From: Wurfbainia villosa
Lineage: Eukaryota > Streptophyta > Magnoliopsida > Zingiberales > Zingiberaceae
Assembly (NCBI GenBank): GCA_025175895.1
Contig: CM045991.1
Span: 91,127,174 to 91,191,173 of the forward strand
DNA: 64,000 nt
Direction of reading: 5' to 3'
Positions 32,740 to 44,992 of this stretch are shown here, piece by piece. A model generated the notes under the pieces. The model saw nothing but the letters and a program-made list of their open reading frames with translations, searched no databases and had not been told where the DNA came from. Both the position numbers and the translations under genes were made by a program. How positions within the stretch are numbered: position 1 is the stretch's first letter; every line of letters starts with the position of its first letter.

Positions 32740-35492
32740 ATGGAAGTTGAAGAACAACTTGGATTGGACATCAACGCACTGATCCCGTACGCATTATATG
32801 GACGAGAAGGCTTCAATGTTGGTGCAGGGGCACTAGATAATCGAACATGTGTTTTGATTATGGCAAAGACACAAAGTTAAGTCTACATTGTTATCTCACG
32901 AGCTAAATCAAGTGTGCAGAAAAGTGTTAAAGTTGGAGCTGAAGGCTAGCGACACCCGGAGGAAGCCGCGGTGGTCGGGCGACACTCGAGTGACTTCGGA
33001 GGGAGCCGAAGGAATCGAGTGGAAGGCCGGAAGCGAGAGCTACTATCGAGGTAAGCTCGTGTGAGTGAGAGATTGTAAGGTCGTGTCCTCTTTACGGGGA
33101 CGATCGTAGGCGGCGATTCGACTAAGACTTCCTGTGGAAGGTCTAGGTCGAGATCGGACGGTTAGAAACCGTCGTATTTATCATTTTTCGAGCTAACCTC
33201 TTATTGCAGGGAAGTGGCCAAGCTGGCAGTCGACTGCTGCACATGGAACAGTCGACTAATGCCCATCAGTCGACTGTTGGGAGGCATCAGTCGACTGATG
33301 GCGACGATTCAGCTTTTGCGCTAGGTCAAAACGGATAACGTTTGACGCGGCCACTTCGCGATAAAATTTGGACAACTTCATGATCCGTTCCGAAATAAGA
33401 GGAGACAAAATCAGAGGCCAAAGTCTATAAAAGGAGGGGAGGATTCCATCTCCAAATCACATCAAGTTTATTCATCAAGTGCTCCTACAACGCCAACGCT
33501 CCAACATCATCATAACGCCGACGCGACGTCATGTTTCGATCTTCTTCGTCGGCAGCAGAATCAAGTAATATTTTTGATATTGTATTCTTTATTTTTCTTC
33601 ATAACGAGGTGAGGTAGGCTTGTTGCCTCATCCTCGTATATTCGGTTTTGTGATTGTTGTCTCCTACCTCCAACGAGGAGGAGACGTTATAGTGCTTTGC
33701 CCTCCGTACGCGGTCTAGGACCGATAGGGTCTTGGAGTAGCAACAGCTGGGTTGTGAACCAAGTAAAATAAACATGTTCATTTATTTTCCGCTGTGCTTA
33801 CTTTACGTATCGAACGAACGAAAAAGAAAAGATTTACGATCGCTATTCACCCCCCCCTCTAGCGACGCTTCTCGATCCAACATTCAATTCTTGGAAGAGA
33901 AGAATTGGAGATTTCATCATGATGAGAGACTTTGAGGAATGATCTATTTTGATGGAAGGATTTGAATATCCAAAAGGACCAAAGGGAGGATTTCTCAAGA
34001 AGAAGAGATGGACCGAAGAGCAAGTCCAAGCCTTCGAGAAAAATGATAAGGTAATGATATTTTTGATTGATTTAATACCTAACAATATCTTGTGTATGTT
34101 AGGTAATTATATAGATGCCAAGGAGCTATGGAGCCAAGTGGCTAAGCTCCATGAAGACCCATCACCGGCTCAGGAAGAAGAGACTGAAGATGAATCCTCA
34201 TCCTCACAAGCAAGTGAGGATTCGAAAGTTGATAGGGAGTCAACCTCCGAATCGGTGGAAGAAGAGGAAGAATTGGAGGAGACCTCCACCTCTAGGATTG
34301 AGGGGGAAGAGATTAGGGCATCCTCAACACCGGAACAACAAGAAGAAGCATCTACATCTGGTCGAGAGGAAGAGCAAGCTCAAGAGATCCTCACCACCAC
34401 CCTAGGTAACTCAAACATATGTGTTAATAATAAAATGTACATAATATGTTTTGAGTGTAAGAAATGTGGACATTACAAGAGTAAGTGCCCAAAGAAGGTC
34501 AAGAAGCCTCCACCAGCACCAAAGATCAAGGATGTCAGTCCCCCGACAATCAAAAGCAAGGAGCAAGTGATTTGCTTCAAATGTCGACTACCGGGTCATT
34601 ACCGGAGTTAGTGCCCAAAGGGGGAGAAAAAGACTAAAAAGGGAGCATCACATGTAGGGGGAGCTAAGGCTAACCCTAAGGTACATTTTAGTAATGCTCC
34701 TTCTAATTTAAATGTCAAAAAACATGCTAGGAATTTTAATTCTCTTGCAATTTGTCATGACAAGCATGCTAGGAATAATAAATACTTTTGTTTAGGAGCT
34801 AAAAATGTCCACATTTTAAATAAGGAGAAATTTGGGACTAATGTCCCTAGAAAGACCTTACCTAGGGAATCTATCAAGAAAATAGAAGACCACCTAGATT
34901 TTAACCCCAAATGGACTAGGCATATGCCTAGGAAGAACAATGCCCAAAGTTTAAATCAAAATTCAAAAATTGGGCAATTAGAGTTGGAAAATCAAGCCTT
35001 GAGGTCAAGGCTTGAAAAATTAGAGAAGACTCTTAGAATTATGCAAAATCAAATAAAAGGTTCAAAATGGTCAAAGTCAAGGGTCTAGAAGTCAAAGTCA
35101 ACACCTAGAGCCTAAAAGACAAGAGTCAACCAAAGACAAGAAAGGTTTGGGTCACAAACCTAAGCCTAAGGTGACTTATCATAATGTTCCATTTGACTAT
35201 GGAACTAAACCTAGGTCTAGGAAGACCAAGGTTACTAGGGAAGTCATCCCTAAGGGTAACCAAGGAATATGCCTAGTGGCAGAATTTCAAGGAAACTAGG
35301 GAAGCCACTAAAAAGGTTACAAGGGGAGTCACCCCTAGAGTGAACCTAGGCAAAACTCAAATGACCAAGGCTAACAAGCCTAGAAGGGTCATTAGGAAGG
35401 TATCTAGGGAGGTTATCCCTAAGGAATACCTAATTAACCTAAGGAGTTCAAATATGTTTTGGGTTCCTAAGAGCGTGATTGATTCACGCTAG
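32740..35492 (+). pseudogene. A1 gag, interrupted by a solo LTR
   Basis: Starts at the ATG 32740 (MEVEEQLGLDINALIPYALY). It is split by the insertion 32817-33882 and resumes with sequence leading into the 220-aa frame 33949-34611. That frame has GFLKKKRWTEEQVQAFEKND, a copia gag-like helix region (LIDLIPNNILCMLGNYIDAKELWSQ), an acidic Glu/Ser stretch (about 34170-34400) and two CCHC zinc knuckles. The first knuckle (34447-34488, CFECKKCGHYKSKC) is intact. The second (34573-34614) has a TAG at 34609-34611 where a Gln codon is expected. Beyond it, in frame, come a basic stretch, a coiled coil (LELENQALRSRLEKLEKTL, near 34980) and a stop near 35090. The frame then changes and ends at PKSVIDSR-TAG (35490-35492). 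Gag would bind RNA and build particles. This copy is dead. Confidence 0.85.
32812..33887 (+). mobile_element. Solo LTR of family B in the A1 gag
   Basis: 32817-33882 (1066 bp), TG...CA, with the duplication TTCAA at 32812-32816 and 33883-33887. Starts TGTTGGTGCAGGGGCACTAG and ends CTTCTCGATCCAACA, as the B LTRs do on the other strand. A palindrome cluster lies at 33232-33303. Its internal region was lost by recombination between its LTRs. Confidence 0.93.
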
Positions 35493-37338
35493 ATGGGTTT
35501 AGGGTGCGCCAACTTTAAATGGAAGGGTAGTTAACCTAACCATGACAAAGGTGACACTTTAGGTAATTTTCAAAGTTATGGATACCTTGAAAATAGATTT
35601 GATATTATGATCCTAAAAGATTTTAGGATGTGTCAATATATTTTTAGAATTATGAAAAATCAATTAAATTGACACAATTTAGGGTTAGAGGTCATAGTGT
35701 GTCATTTTGGATTTTTGGTACACTTGAGAGAAAAGTGATAATATGGAAAAATATACTTAATTATATCAAATGACAATTAATACTAAGTTTTAGGTATTAT
35801 TATTCCTATACATTTTATGTGTCATGCTTTGTTTGCCATATAACATGTCATGACATCATTTTTTATTTTTATCATTTATATGTCATGATTATGTGTAAGA
35901 TTAAGGTTTAATGTCATGTGTTTTTAGATTATATCATATGTCATGACATCATGATCATTGGCCATGCTTAATTATGTTATCATTTATGCATTTAATTTGA
36001 TTAAAATTGAGTTAAGGACAATGACATGACTTGAAGTCCCATTTATAAGGGAATCAAGTAGTGTTACCTTAGAAAATGCATGAGACCTTAGATTAAGAAA
36101 ACAAAACCCACATCTCACATCTAAATTGACATGTATGTGTATTTATACATCCTAGATACATGTGAGATGCTAGGATATTAGTTAAGTTCAAGGTGCATAG
36201 TTTTTGCATCTAGATGAACTAAAACTCATCTTATCATATTGGTGGATCATTGGGAAAGCTAATGTACAAGTCATGTACATTAAGCCCAAGGAATATGATC
36301 CAATATAGGTTTTCAAAATCATTTAAAAATCCTTTTAAAAAATCTTGGTGAAGTCTATCTTTTGATAGCAATTACCATTGATGAGGTTGATACAAAGTGA
36401 GCTAGAACATTGAAGTTTTTCTTCACTTTTGAACTTTGTATCAATTTCGATATTTTATAGGTTAAATATTTTTCTAACATTTTTCACCCATTGTATTGGT
36501 CATAAGTAATATACGTATGAATTTTCACATTTTTTTAATATACGTAGAATTACTTACACTTTTTCGAATTTCATTTCTGATAATTGAAATTCTGATTTTT
36601 CAGTTATCAATCGACTGCCCTTGGTGGCAGTCGACTGATGGACACGACAGTCGACTGATCTCTGATATAGTCGACTGCCAAGCTAATTTTGGGAAAAACA
36701 AGATTGTTTAGCCCGTTTTCAGCAACGATAAAGGTTCCTACCCACTCCTAACCCTAGGATATGCTTTAGGAAACATTATAAAGGGTGAAAATCCATTGGA
36801 TATGGATTAGGAGAGGTGTTATGGTGATGTATCAAATATAAGGGTGGGAAAGTTCAATGTTGAACTTTGAACCTTATTTTTGATGGTTTAGAGTTCCTAT
36901 TGGCTTAGGGACTTCCCAAAGACATTGTTAGTGCAATAGTCAAGGGGGAGCAAGCCTTTAGGGGGAGGTATCCATCATGGGATGATGGATGAAATTTTTC
37001 CTCATGAAGGGGAAAATGGGAATTTTAAGATACCCAATTTGGAAATTGGGAGAGTTTGTAGGATTGCCTCTCTTGAGTGATATGAGACTTATCACTAGGA
37101 AGATTGTAGGCATCCTAGGTATTTTTGGACCAAGGGGGAGATTGTAAGATCTTATTAGGACATTGACCTCCTTGGAGAAAATCTTTTTGATGTTAGTCAA
37201 AAAGGGGGAGAAATATTTGGGGGAGAATGTTTTTGGAAAATTTATGGGATTATCATTTGGGATAATTGGTAAGAAGATTTGAGTTAGTGTTCTAATTCAA
37301 AGGTATGTGGTTTTGTCAAACATCAAAAAGAGGGAAAT
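35493..37338 (+). other. A1 conserved non-coding region
   Basis: No ORF. Collinear with 19447-21345 of A2. It holds its own small palindrome cluster (36608-36672) and several purine tracts ending in the true polypurine tract at 37325-37337 ('aaaaagagggaaa'). Confidence 0.75.
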
Positions 37339-37881
37339 TGTTGGTGCAATCGGCCCAGGTCACGATTGACCGGACTCGAGTTTGACTCGAGAGATGTTTT
37401 GATGTTTGACATAAAGGTTTGACATTGATGTCTGATAATATTTTGGGGAGATTATTGGCACAATCGACCCGGGTCATGATTGACCGGACTCGAGTTTGAC
37501 TTGAGGAGGATTTTGATGGTTGACTAGAGTTGACCATGTCATGGAAAGTCCAAGTCTTGAGTACTTGGCATGTAAAGTCCAACATGGGTTGGCAAGTGAA
37601 AGTCCAAGTCTTGAGTACTTGGCATTTGGAAAGTCCAAGGGGTTGATATTGGTGGCATAAAGTCCAAGTGGAAGTCTTGGCAGCATAAGTTCAATGGTTA
37701 ACGGCGTAAAGTCCAAGTGAAGTCTTGGCAGTGTAAGTCCAATATGCCTTGGCAGTGTAGACACTGTTAGCATGACATAGCCGATGGAAGCACCTGAAGG
37801 CTAGCGTATGGATGAACAAGTCATGGATGACTTGGAGAGATCCGATAGGAGCGAGGCTGACGGAGGTAGCTAGAAGGCTTA
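37339..37881 (+). repeat. A1 3' LTR, first part
   Basis: Same start as the 5' LTR. It is cut at 37881 by element G, inside 'gaaggctta', and resumes after the GCTTA duplication. Confidence 0.9.
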
Positions 37882-40369
37882 CGAAAAGACCTAACCCAGT
37901 ATGCATATACTAAATCCCCAGTCACACATCAATATTACCCATTATACACAAGATCGGAACACCCGACAGAGAGTTTATCTTATTCCATTCAGTTTAGCAG
38001 TCTCAACTACACACTTTACCCTCTCAACCTGAAGGAAAAAAAAAAGAACATCAAAACCAACTTCCCTCAAACTGGAAACCCTGTATCATAGATGTCCCGG
38101 ACAATGTGTGTCATGCTCATCATCATCTCCTCAGTTACTCCAACTCCGCTTCTTGCATCCCAATCTGGGAATCCTGTTCCCTACCTGAAAACGTTATGTG
38201 AAATCATGAGTTCACAGCCCAGTAAGTAGATCAATGATAGGGACATAACACAGGGAGGAAAATTCAACAGGAAACATATATCTCTACAACTGTAAAGGTA
38301 AACTACTGTAGCTCAACATACATTTTCTGTTACACTTTCTGTAAGTCAGTATGAAACATAAACAATACTTTTATCATGCCATCATAACAAGTACTGCGAA
38401 CCCAATCATGCCTTTCTGTTATGCTAATCGCATTTAAACATAAACCCTCGTGGTACCTCACAGTATGCATTTACAATGCTGAGCCAGTCAAATTCCTTAT
38501 TTTCTTGTGCAATCCTGAGGTACCTCTAGAAAGAACTAAGGGGGGTCAGTCATCAGTCATCAGTCATCAGTTAATCTATCAATTTGGGTGGGCCCTCCCC
38601 GGAGCTCAACCCGGGGAGCCCAACCCGTCCAGGCACCACTAATGCTCATGTACATACAGTTAGCTAAATAAGAATTTCTGTCATTTTCTATCATACTCAG
38701 TCACAGAAGGATAACATAGAACATCATGAGTGAACGAGTATATATCTATATATAGCATCTAACCTCATACACAGGTAGATGGTAATTACACCCACATATA
38801 TATAACATCTAACCTCATATACAGGTAGATGATAATTACACACATGTACATATAGCATCTAACCTTACACACAGGTAGATGATAATATAACTTATTCACA
38901 TAACATCGAAGTACAAGAAAGATCTGATGAACATTTAGCTAAAAATAATAACATTAAACATCATAGGTGAACAAATGTATATATATCTATATATAACATC
39001 TAACCTCATACACAGGTAGATGGTAATTACACACATATACATATAGCATCTAACCTCATACACAGGTAGATGGTAATTACACACATATACCTATAGCATC
39101 TAACCTCATACATAGGTAGACGATATTTATCACATATTATATATCATTTACAGCATTAAGAAAAATCTTATAAAGGATTAACTAAACATGCTGACTGAGA
39201 ACAAATATAGCAGGAATCATCTACAGACATAAAGCTCATGTATATACAAATTTTTACATTCACCCTAGCAGGCTAATTCTTTTCAAACAAACTACTCCTT
39301 ACATCAATTAAACCTTTATCTGGCTATTAACTGAAGATTTAAACCTCATATACATCACGTGGCATACTCAATTCGTAAGGACCGCAACATGTGTATACTC
39401 CGTTATTATCGTCCTACCGGATGAATCCCACCATACCTATTCACGCGTAAATTCATCAAAACGATCCTAAAATCCTAAACCGATCCCCTTCTCTCCCAAC
39501 AACACCACTCTGTTTATCCGCTCCCTCTCCCCTGCCCTTCACCTGCCGAATACCCCCAAATTGCTGGCGACAACATTTTCCACTCTACACAATCCTGCAA
39601 CAACAACAGAAGAAAGTGCCACAAAGATAGAGAAGGGAATATTATCTTCACTTGAAGAGCTTTTTATCGACAGCATCTTCTATATACCCATTTTGCCGAC
39701 TCTAGTTAAGCTAAAGGCCTTTTTCTATCGAATCCCTTACAGCTCCAAGATTGAACGCCCTTACCCCCTTCCCGTGAACTCTCTGCATGTCACCTCCTCC
39801 TAGCCGTCGGTAGACAAACACCACCGTTCGCCCCAGCTCAACCCATCCCCAACAATATCGATAATCCACCGCAGAAGCCTGCTAGAACCCAATCGGGAAT
39901 CCCATTCCACCGGCACGCTTCAATCCCTAACACCCCGACTCCACCGCGACAGTCCCAAATGAGAATCGGCTGAACTCACTGCCCTCGCCAACCCTAGCCA
40001 AAGACTACTCACTGTGAAGAGGAAGGAGGAGGGTCGGTGTGGCTCTGGCAGCTTGGCGTCGTCTCCGGCGGAAGGGTTCGACGATCGCCCCTTTTCGTCG
40101 TCTGCGGCGGCTCGCGAGCGGAGGATGGGTCGCGCGAACGAAAAAGAAGGGAAAAAGAAAAAGAAAAGGAAAATAAAAAGGGTTTGGCCGGTTAAATGGG
40201 TTTTAGGGTTTTTTCCCCTTCATGCCCCTCAACGGTGATTATTTAGGGTATAAATAAACCCCGAAATTTATCCTCCTTTTTTCGATGACATACGCCCGTA
40301 TATTTTTACCATTTTATTATTGTTATTATTTTTATTATTATTTTTTCTTTTTTTTTTTGAGACTTGACA
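37882..40369 (-). repeat. G 3' LTR
   Basis: Starts CGAAAAGACC (the TG end mutated to CG) and ends GACTTGACA. Contains a ~58-bp tandem repeat ('agcatctaacctcatac' with 'acaggtagatggtaattac') at 38745-39130, 'cagtcat' repeats at 38548-38573 and an ATT-rich microsatellite near 40310-40345. Open frames 39561-39803 and 40014-40238 recur in the other LTR and are not genes. Confidence 0.9.
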
Positions 40370-40380
40370 ACTCTTCCCCC

Positions 40381-41760
40381 CTAAAAAAAAATTTCGTCCT
40401 CGAAATTTGACTTACCAAATAGTTCGGGGTAACGGTCACGCATATCCCGCTCGGTCTCCCAGGTAGCTTCCTCTATTTGTTGATTTCCCCATAAAACTTT
40501 CACCATTTTGATTTCTTTATTTCTCAGCTTCCGCACTTGACGATCCAATATTTGTTCTGGTATTACCTCGTAGGATAGATCTGGTGTCCACTGTATGACT
40601 TCATACCCAATCACATGTGCAGGGTTGGAAAGGTACCTCCTGAGCATGGATACGTGAAATACATTATGAACTCCCACCATGTTTGGTGGTAGAGCAACTC
40701 GGTATGCTCGTGTTCCAATCCGGTCAAGGATCTCAAAAGGCCCAATATACCTCAGACTGAGTTTGCCCTTCCTTCCGAACCTTAGTACTCCCTTCATGGG
40801 TGACACTTTGAGAAATACATGGTCTCCCACTGTGAACTCTAGGTCCCTCCTTCGACAATCAGCATAACTCTTTTGGCGACTTTGTGCCGACTGCATTCTG
40901 TCCCGGATCTTTGCTACTAGTTCCACAGTTTGTGTCACAATCTCTGGACCCAGAACTGCCCTTTCTCCTACCTCTTCCCAATGTAGTGGGGTTCTACACC
41001 TTCTTCCATATAGCGCTTCATAGGGAGCCATACCGATGGTGGATTGGTAACTATTATTATAGGTGAACTCTACCAAGGGCAGTTTGGACTCCCAACTCCC
41101 TTTGAAATCTATAATGCAAGCTCGTAGCATATCTTCCAAAATCTGAATTACTCGCTCAGATTGACCGTCAGTCTGGGGATGGAAAGCAGTGCTGAAAGCC
41201 AGTTTTGTACCCAATCCCCGATGCAGACTCTTCCAGAACCCGGATGTAAATTTTGGATCTCTATCTGACACAATCTGATCCGAAATTCCATGTAACCTTA
41301 CTATTTCCCGTATGTACAACTCTGCATATTGTATCATAGTGAAAGTGGTTTTCACTGGCAAGAAGTGTGCTGACTTTGTCAATCGATCCACAATAACCCA
41401 CACTGCATTTGATCCCTTAGTTGTGATCGGTAATCCTACCACAAAATCCATGACAACATTTTCCCACTTCCAGACAGGTATCGGAAGCGGTTCGAGCAAT
41501 CCCGCGGGCCTTTGGTGCTCAGCTTTCACCTGTTGACAGGTAAGGCACTCATGGACCATCTTGCTTATGTCTCTCTTCATGCCCGACCACCAATATAATA
41601 GCCGCATATCCTTATGTCTTGCGGTGGATAGAGTACGGGGTAGTGTGAGCTTCCCTCATGAGATTCTCCCTCAGGGATCCACCCTTAGGCACCCAGATGC
41701 GGCCCTTGTATCGCACCATCCCATCAATCACTGAGTAGATGGTGCTACCCTTTGCTTCAT
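40381..41760 (-). pseudogene. G integrase with chromodomain
   Basis: The 408-aa open part (40381-41607) starts in the zinc-binding region (HECLTCQQVK; its His pair, HTTPYSIH, is encoded just upstream near 41660 in another frame). It continues with the DDE core (MDFVVGLPI, VSDRDPKF, DGQSERVIQ, all three acidic residues present) and the GPF/Y-like region (RYIGPFEILDRIGTRAYRVALP). It ends with a chromodomain (YEVIPEQILDRQVRKLRNKE, VLWGNQQIEEATWETERDM). The integrase inserts cDNA. The chromodomain of chromoviruses is thought to steer integration to heterochromatin. This domain is intact, but the frame is shifted against the rest of pol. Confidence 0.92.
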
Positions 41761-41770
41761 CTTTGCGTTT

Positions 41771-42208
41771 TCATTCCATTAACTGTTGATCCGAGGCTTG
41801 TTCTGCCTGAATCCGATCCCGCAAGTTCGATGTAACCATCAGTGCTGCCAACGTAACCTGCTCACCTGGTGCTATCACTTCCACTCCTATCTGTTGAAAT
41901 TTTGATATCAATCTTTGCTGGGTGGTCAACTGTAATAGCGTTGCCGTCTTGCGACTCAGTGCATCCGCCACCACATTTGCCTTACCCGGGTGATAGTTAA
42001 TATTGCAGTCATAATCTTTTACCAACTCCAACCATCGTCTCTGCCGCATATTCAGTTCCTTTTGAGTAAAGAAATATTTCAAACTTTTATGATCTGTGTA
42101 GATCTTGCAACGTTCTCCGTAAAGATAGTGTCGCCAGATCTTCAAAGCGAAGATGACCGTTGCTAGTTCCAGATCATGTGTAGGATAATTCTGCTCATGC
42201 ACCTTCAA
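41771..42208 (-). pseudogene. G RNase H
   Basis: 145 aa with the gypsy RNase H pattern: NYPTHDLELATVIFALKIWR, KIYTDHKSLKYFF and NVVADALSRK. The first catalytic Asp should lie in the part upstream, which is in another frame (42209-42334). RNase H degrades the RNA strand during cDNA synthesis. Confidence 0.85.
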
Positions 42209-42334
42209 CTAACGTGATGCATAGGCAATGACCCTCCCCTTCTGCATCAATACAACCCCTAGACCAATTTTGGAGGCATCAGTGTACACCACAAACTGCC
42301 TGTGCGGGCCGAATCGCAAGCACAAAGCGCCACA

Positions 42335-43190
42335 TCACCTTTCCTTTAGCTCCATAAAACTCTTCTCGCACTGAGTAGTCCATTCATACCTCACCCCCTT
42401 CTTGGTCAACGAAGTCAGGGGTAGCGCAAGTCGTGAAAAATTCTGAATAAATCTGCGATAATACCTCGCTAGTCCCAGGAAACTTCGAATTTCTGTATCA
42501 TTCCTCGGAGTAGCCCAACTCTGAATTGCCTCCACTTTGACTGGATCCACCTCTATTCCCCTCTCCGAGACTATATGTCCTAGAAATGCTATTTGTCTCA
42601 GCCAAAAATCACATTTGCTGAACTTAGCGTATAACCGCTTATCCTTCAGAGTCTGCAGCACGATCCGGATGTTGTCGGTGCTCTTCGCGACTCTGAGAGT
42701 AAATTAGTATATCATCGATGAAGACAATCACAAACTGATCCAGGTATGGCTGGAAAATCCGGTTCATCAAATCCATAAAGGCTGCGGGGGCATTAGTAAG
42801 CCCAAACGGCATAACTAGAAACTCATAATGACCATATTGAGTTCTGAATGCAGTTTTATGAACATCTTCTCCTTTCACCCTCAATTGGTGGTACCCCGAC
42901 CTCAAGTAAATTTTTGAGAACACCGTTGCTCCCTGTAGTTGATCAAACAGATCATCGATTCTAGGCAATGGGTACTTGTTCTGATCGTAACCGGTTCAAC
43001 TCCTAGTCAATGCACAACCGCGATTGAACCGAGTCCTTCTTACGGACGAACAACACCGGCGCTCCCGGTGACACTGGGTCGGATGAAACCCTTATCCAGT
43101 AGTTCTTGTAGTTGCTCCTTCAGTTCCTTCATTTCGGTGGGTGCCAGGCAGTACGGTGCTTTAGACATAGGGGTGGTTCCTGATATTAAT
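42335..43190 (-). pseudogene. G reverse transcriptase, frameshifted
   Basis: 42639-42968: palm region with FSKIYLRSGYHQLRVKGEDV, FRTQYGHYEFLVMPFGLTNA and the catalytic FIDD (42711-42722). 42335-42661, in another frame: thumb and connection (FSKCDFWLRQIAFLGHIVSE, FLGLARYYRRFIQNFS). The fingers part (42969-43190) is recognisable (ELKEQLQELLDKGFIRPSVT) but shifted. The three frames overlap at small indels, so some breaks could be sequencing errors. Confidence 0.88.
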
Positions 43191-43191
43191 T

Positions 43192-44049
43192 CTATTCCAA
43201 ACTCAACCTCCCTGACAGGAGGTAATCTTGCAATATCCTCTGGAAATACATCGAAAAATCCCGGACTACCTCTACTTCCTCCAGACTTGGTTTAACAGCC
43301 TCAGGACTACCCATTATGTTGACTAGAAATCCGTTACACCCCTTACTTAACATTTTCTGAGCTTTACATGCTGATATAATAGGTAGATGACTCAGCGTGG
43401 AGGTTGCATTGAAGATGACAAATCCATCATTTTGTAGTTTCAGTTTAACCGTCCTTTGTTTACAGTCAATAATGGCCTCGTACCGGGTCAACCAATCCAT
43501 ACTCAGAATTACATCAAAGTCCACCATCTCTAATACAATAAGGTCGGCATACACTGTATAGTTCTGCATCCCTATCGGATAGTTCCTCACTATTCTACTG
43601 TTGGTCAGTTCTTCCCCCGAAGGCAAGGACACATTATAGCCGGTAGCCATCCAATCACATGAAATACCTAGTTTTGCAACGTAGGCCACCGATATGAACG
43701 AGTGTGTAGCTCCAGAATCAATTAAGGTATGAGCAGGTAGGTTGATAATAGAAATTCTACCTGTGATGATGGCCAAATCTGGATCTACCTGCTCCTGTGT
43801 CATAGCATACACCCTTCCCCTAGTTGGCTCTTTGAGCTGAGGGCAGTTCATAGCAAAGTGTCCAGACTTCTTGCACTTGTAGCACACATCTGTACCCACC
43901 AAACACGGACCTGCATGAGTCTTATCACACTTGTGACACTGAGTTTTGCTTTCACCCTTGAAGACAATATGGTCGGCTGGTCGGGGTTCCTGGGTCATTT
44001 GCCGTCGGCTCAAACTGTGGCTGCTTGTCTCGAAACTGGCTCGGTGCAA
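43192..44049 (-). pseudogene. G gag C-terminus and protease
   Basis: 285 aa. A CCHC zinc knuckle (CYKCKKSGHFAMNC, near residue 56) is followed by the aspartic protease with LIDSGATHSFIS and the downstream VILSMDWL. The frame differs from the gag frame above it by one indel in the overlap 43952-44049. The protease would cleave the Gag-Pol precursor. Confidence 0.88.
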
Positions 44050-44806
44050 ACTTCTTCTGACTCGACGCAGGAGGTTCCCTTCCCTGGTAACTAGACCTTT
44101 TAATCTGTACTTCCTTTATCATGTCATTCCTGTCCCTTTCTGCCATCAGAGCTTGAACCACAGCCTCTCTGAAGGTGGTAACTCGACTCACCCTGACATC
44201 ATGGCGAATGGCTGCCCTCAATCCCTCAGTAAAATGTTTCAGCTCCTCTACTAGTTGACTGGCAATCATAGGTACAAAATACCGCCCCTTCTCGAATTCC
44301 TTGACATACTCAGCCACTGTCCGGTCCCCTTGGCGAAGCTCTAGGAATTCCCTGGTCATTCGAGTTCTGGTGTCAGCAGTAAAGTATTTACCATAGAATA
44401 CCTCCTTGAATTCAACCCAAGTAACTGTAGATAAATCCACCGCTGAACGTGCACCCTCCCACCATATCCGAGCATCGCCCCGCAACATGAATATGGTGCA
44501 CCTCACCTTGTCAGCATCCGTAAGCTGCATGAAGTCATATATCATCTCCAATGATCGGATCCATCCTTCTGCAACAATCGGGTCTGTACTTCCCTTAAAC
44601 TCTGTCGGTCCAAGATCCTTGAACTGCTTGTAAACTGGGTTCACACTGGCTGTGGGACCACTGTGGGTGTTTCTATGCTCCCTGGCTCTCAACAGCTATT
44701 GGATTTGTTCTCCCTGAATTCGACTCTGTTCCTGCATAATTGCAGCAAGCTCAGAGAGAAACTGACTACTCTGCCCCACTTCACCATTGTTTCTTCGGTC
44801 CGCCAT
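43952..44806 (-). pseudogene. G gag
   Basis: The likely start is the ATG at 44806-44804 (MADRRNNGEVGQSSQFLSEL). A TAG at 44698-44696, in a Gln-rich context, interrupts it. The long part is 246 aa with the retrotransposon gag core (EFKGSTDPIVAEGWIRSLEM, VRCTIFMLRGDARIWWEGA, EFLELRQGDRTVAEYVKEFE). It continues by frameshift into the knuckle and protease frame. Confidence 0.88.
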
Positions 44807-44974
44807 TCTCCTATAAAACACGATACCTGCATCGTTATCTCCAATTTGTACATAAACCTAAACATGATTACATTAAGACCACTACTTGAAAAGAAAATTT
44901 AAAGCTTACAAACGCGGGGATGGATGTATCTGAGTCCCTGACGAGATTGCATGCACACACTGTCCTTTAGGATC

Positions 44975-44990
44975 GTTGGCTCTGATACCA
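44975..44990 (-). other. G primer binding site
   Basis: The complement reads TGGTATCAGAGCCAAC, matching initiator tRNA-Met, two bases from the LTR. Confidence 0.9.
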
Positions 44991-44992
44991 AC

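Noticed and set aside
39561..40238. Open frames of 74-80 aa in the G LTR
   Set aside because: Repeated in the other LTR and not conserved as coding sequence.
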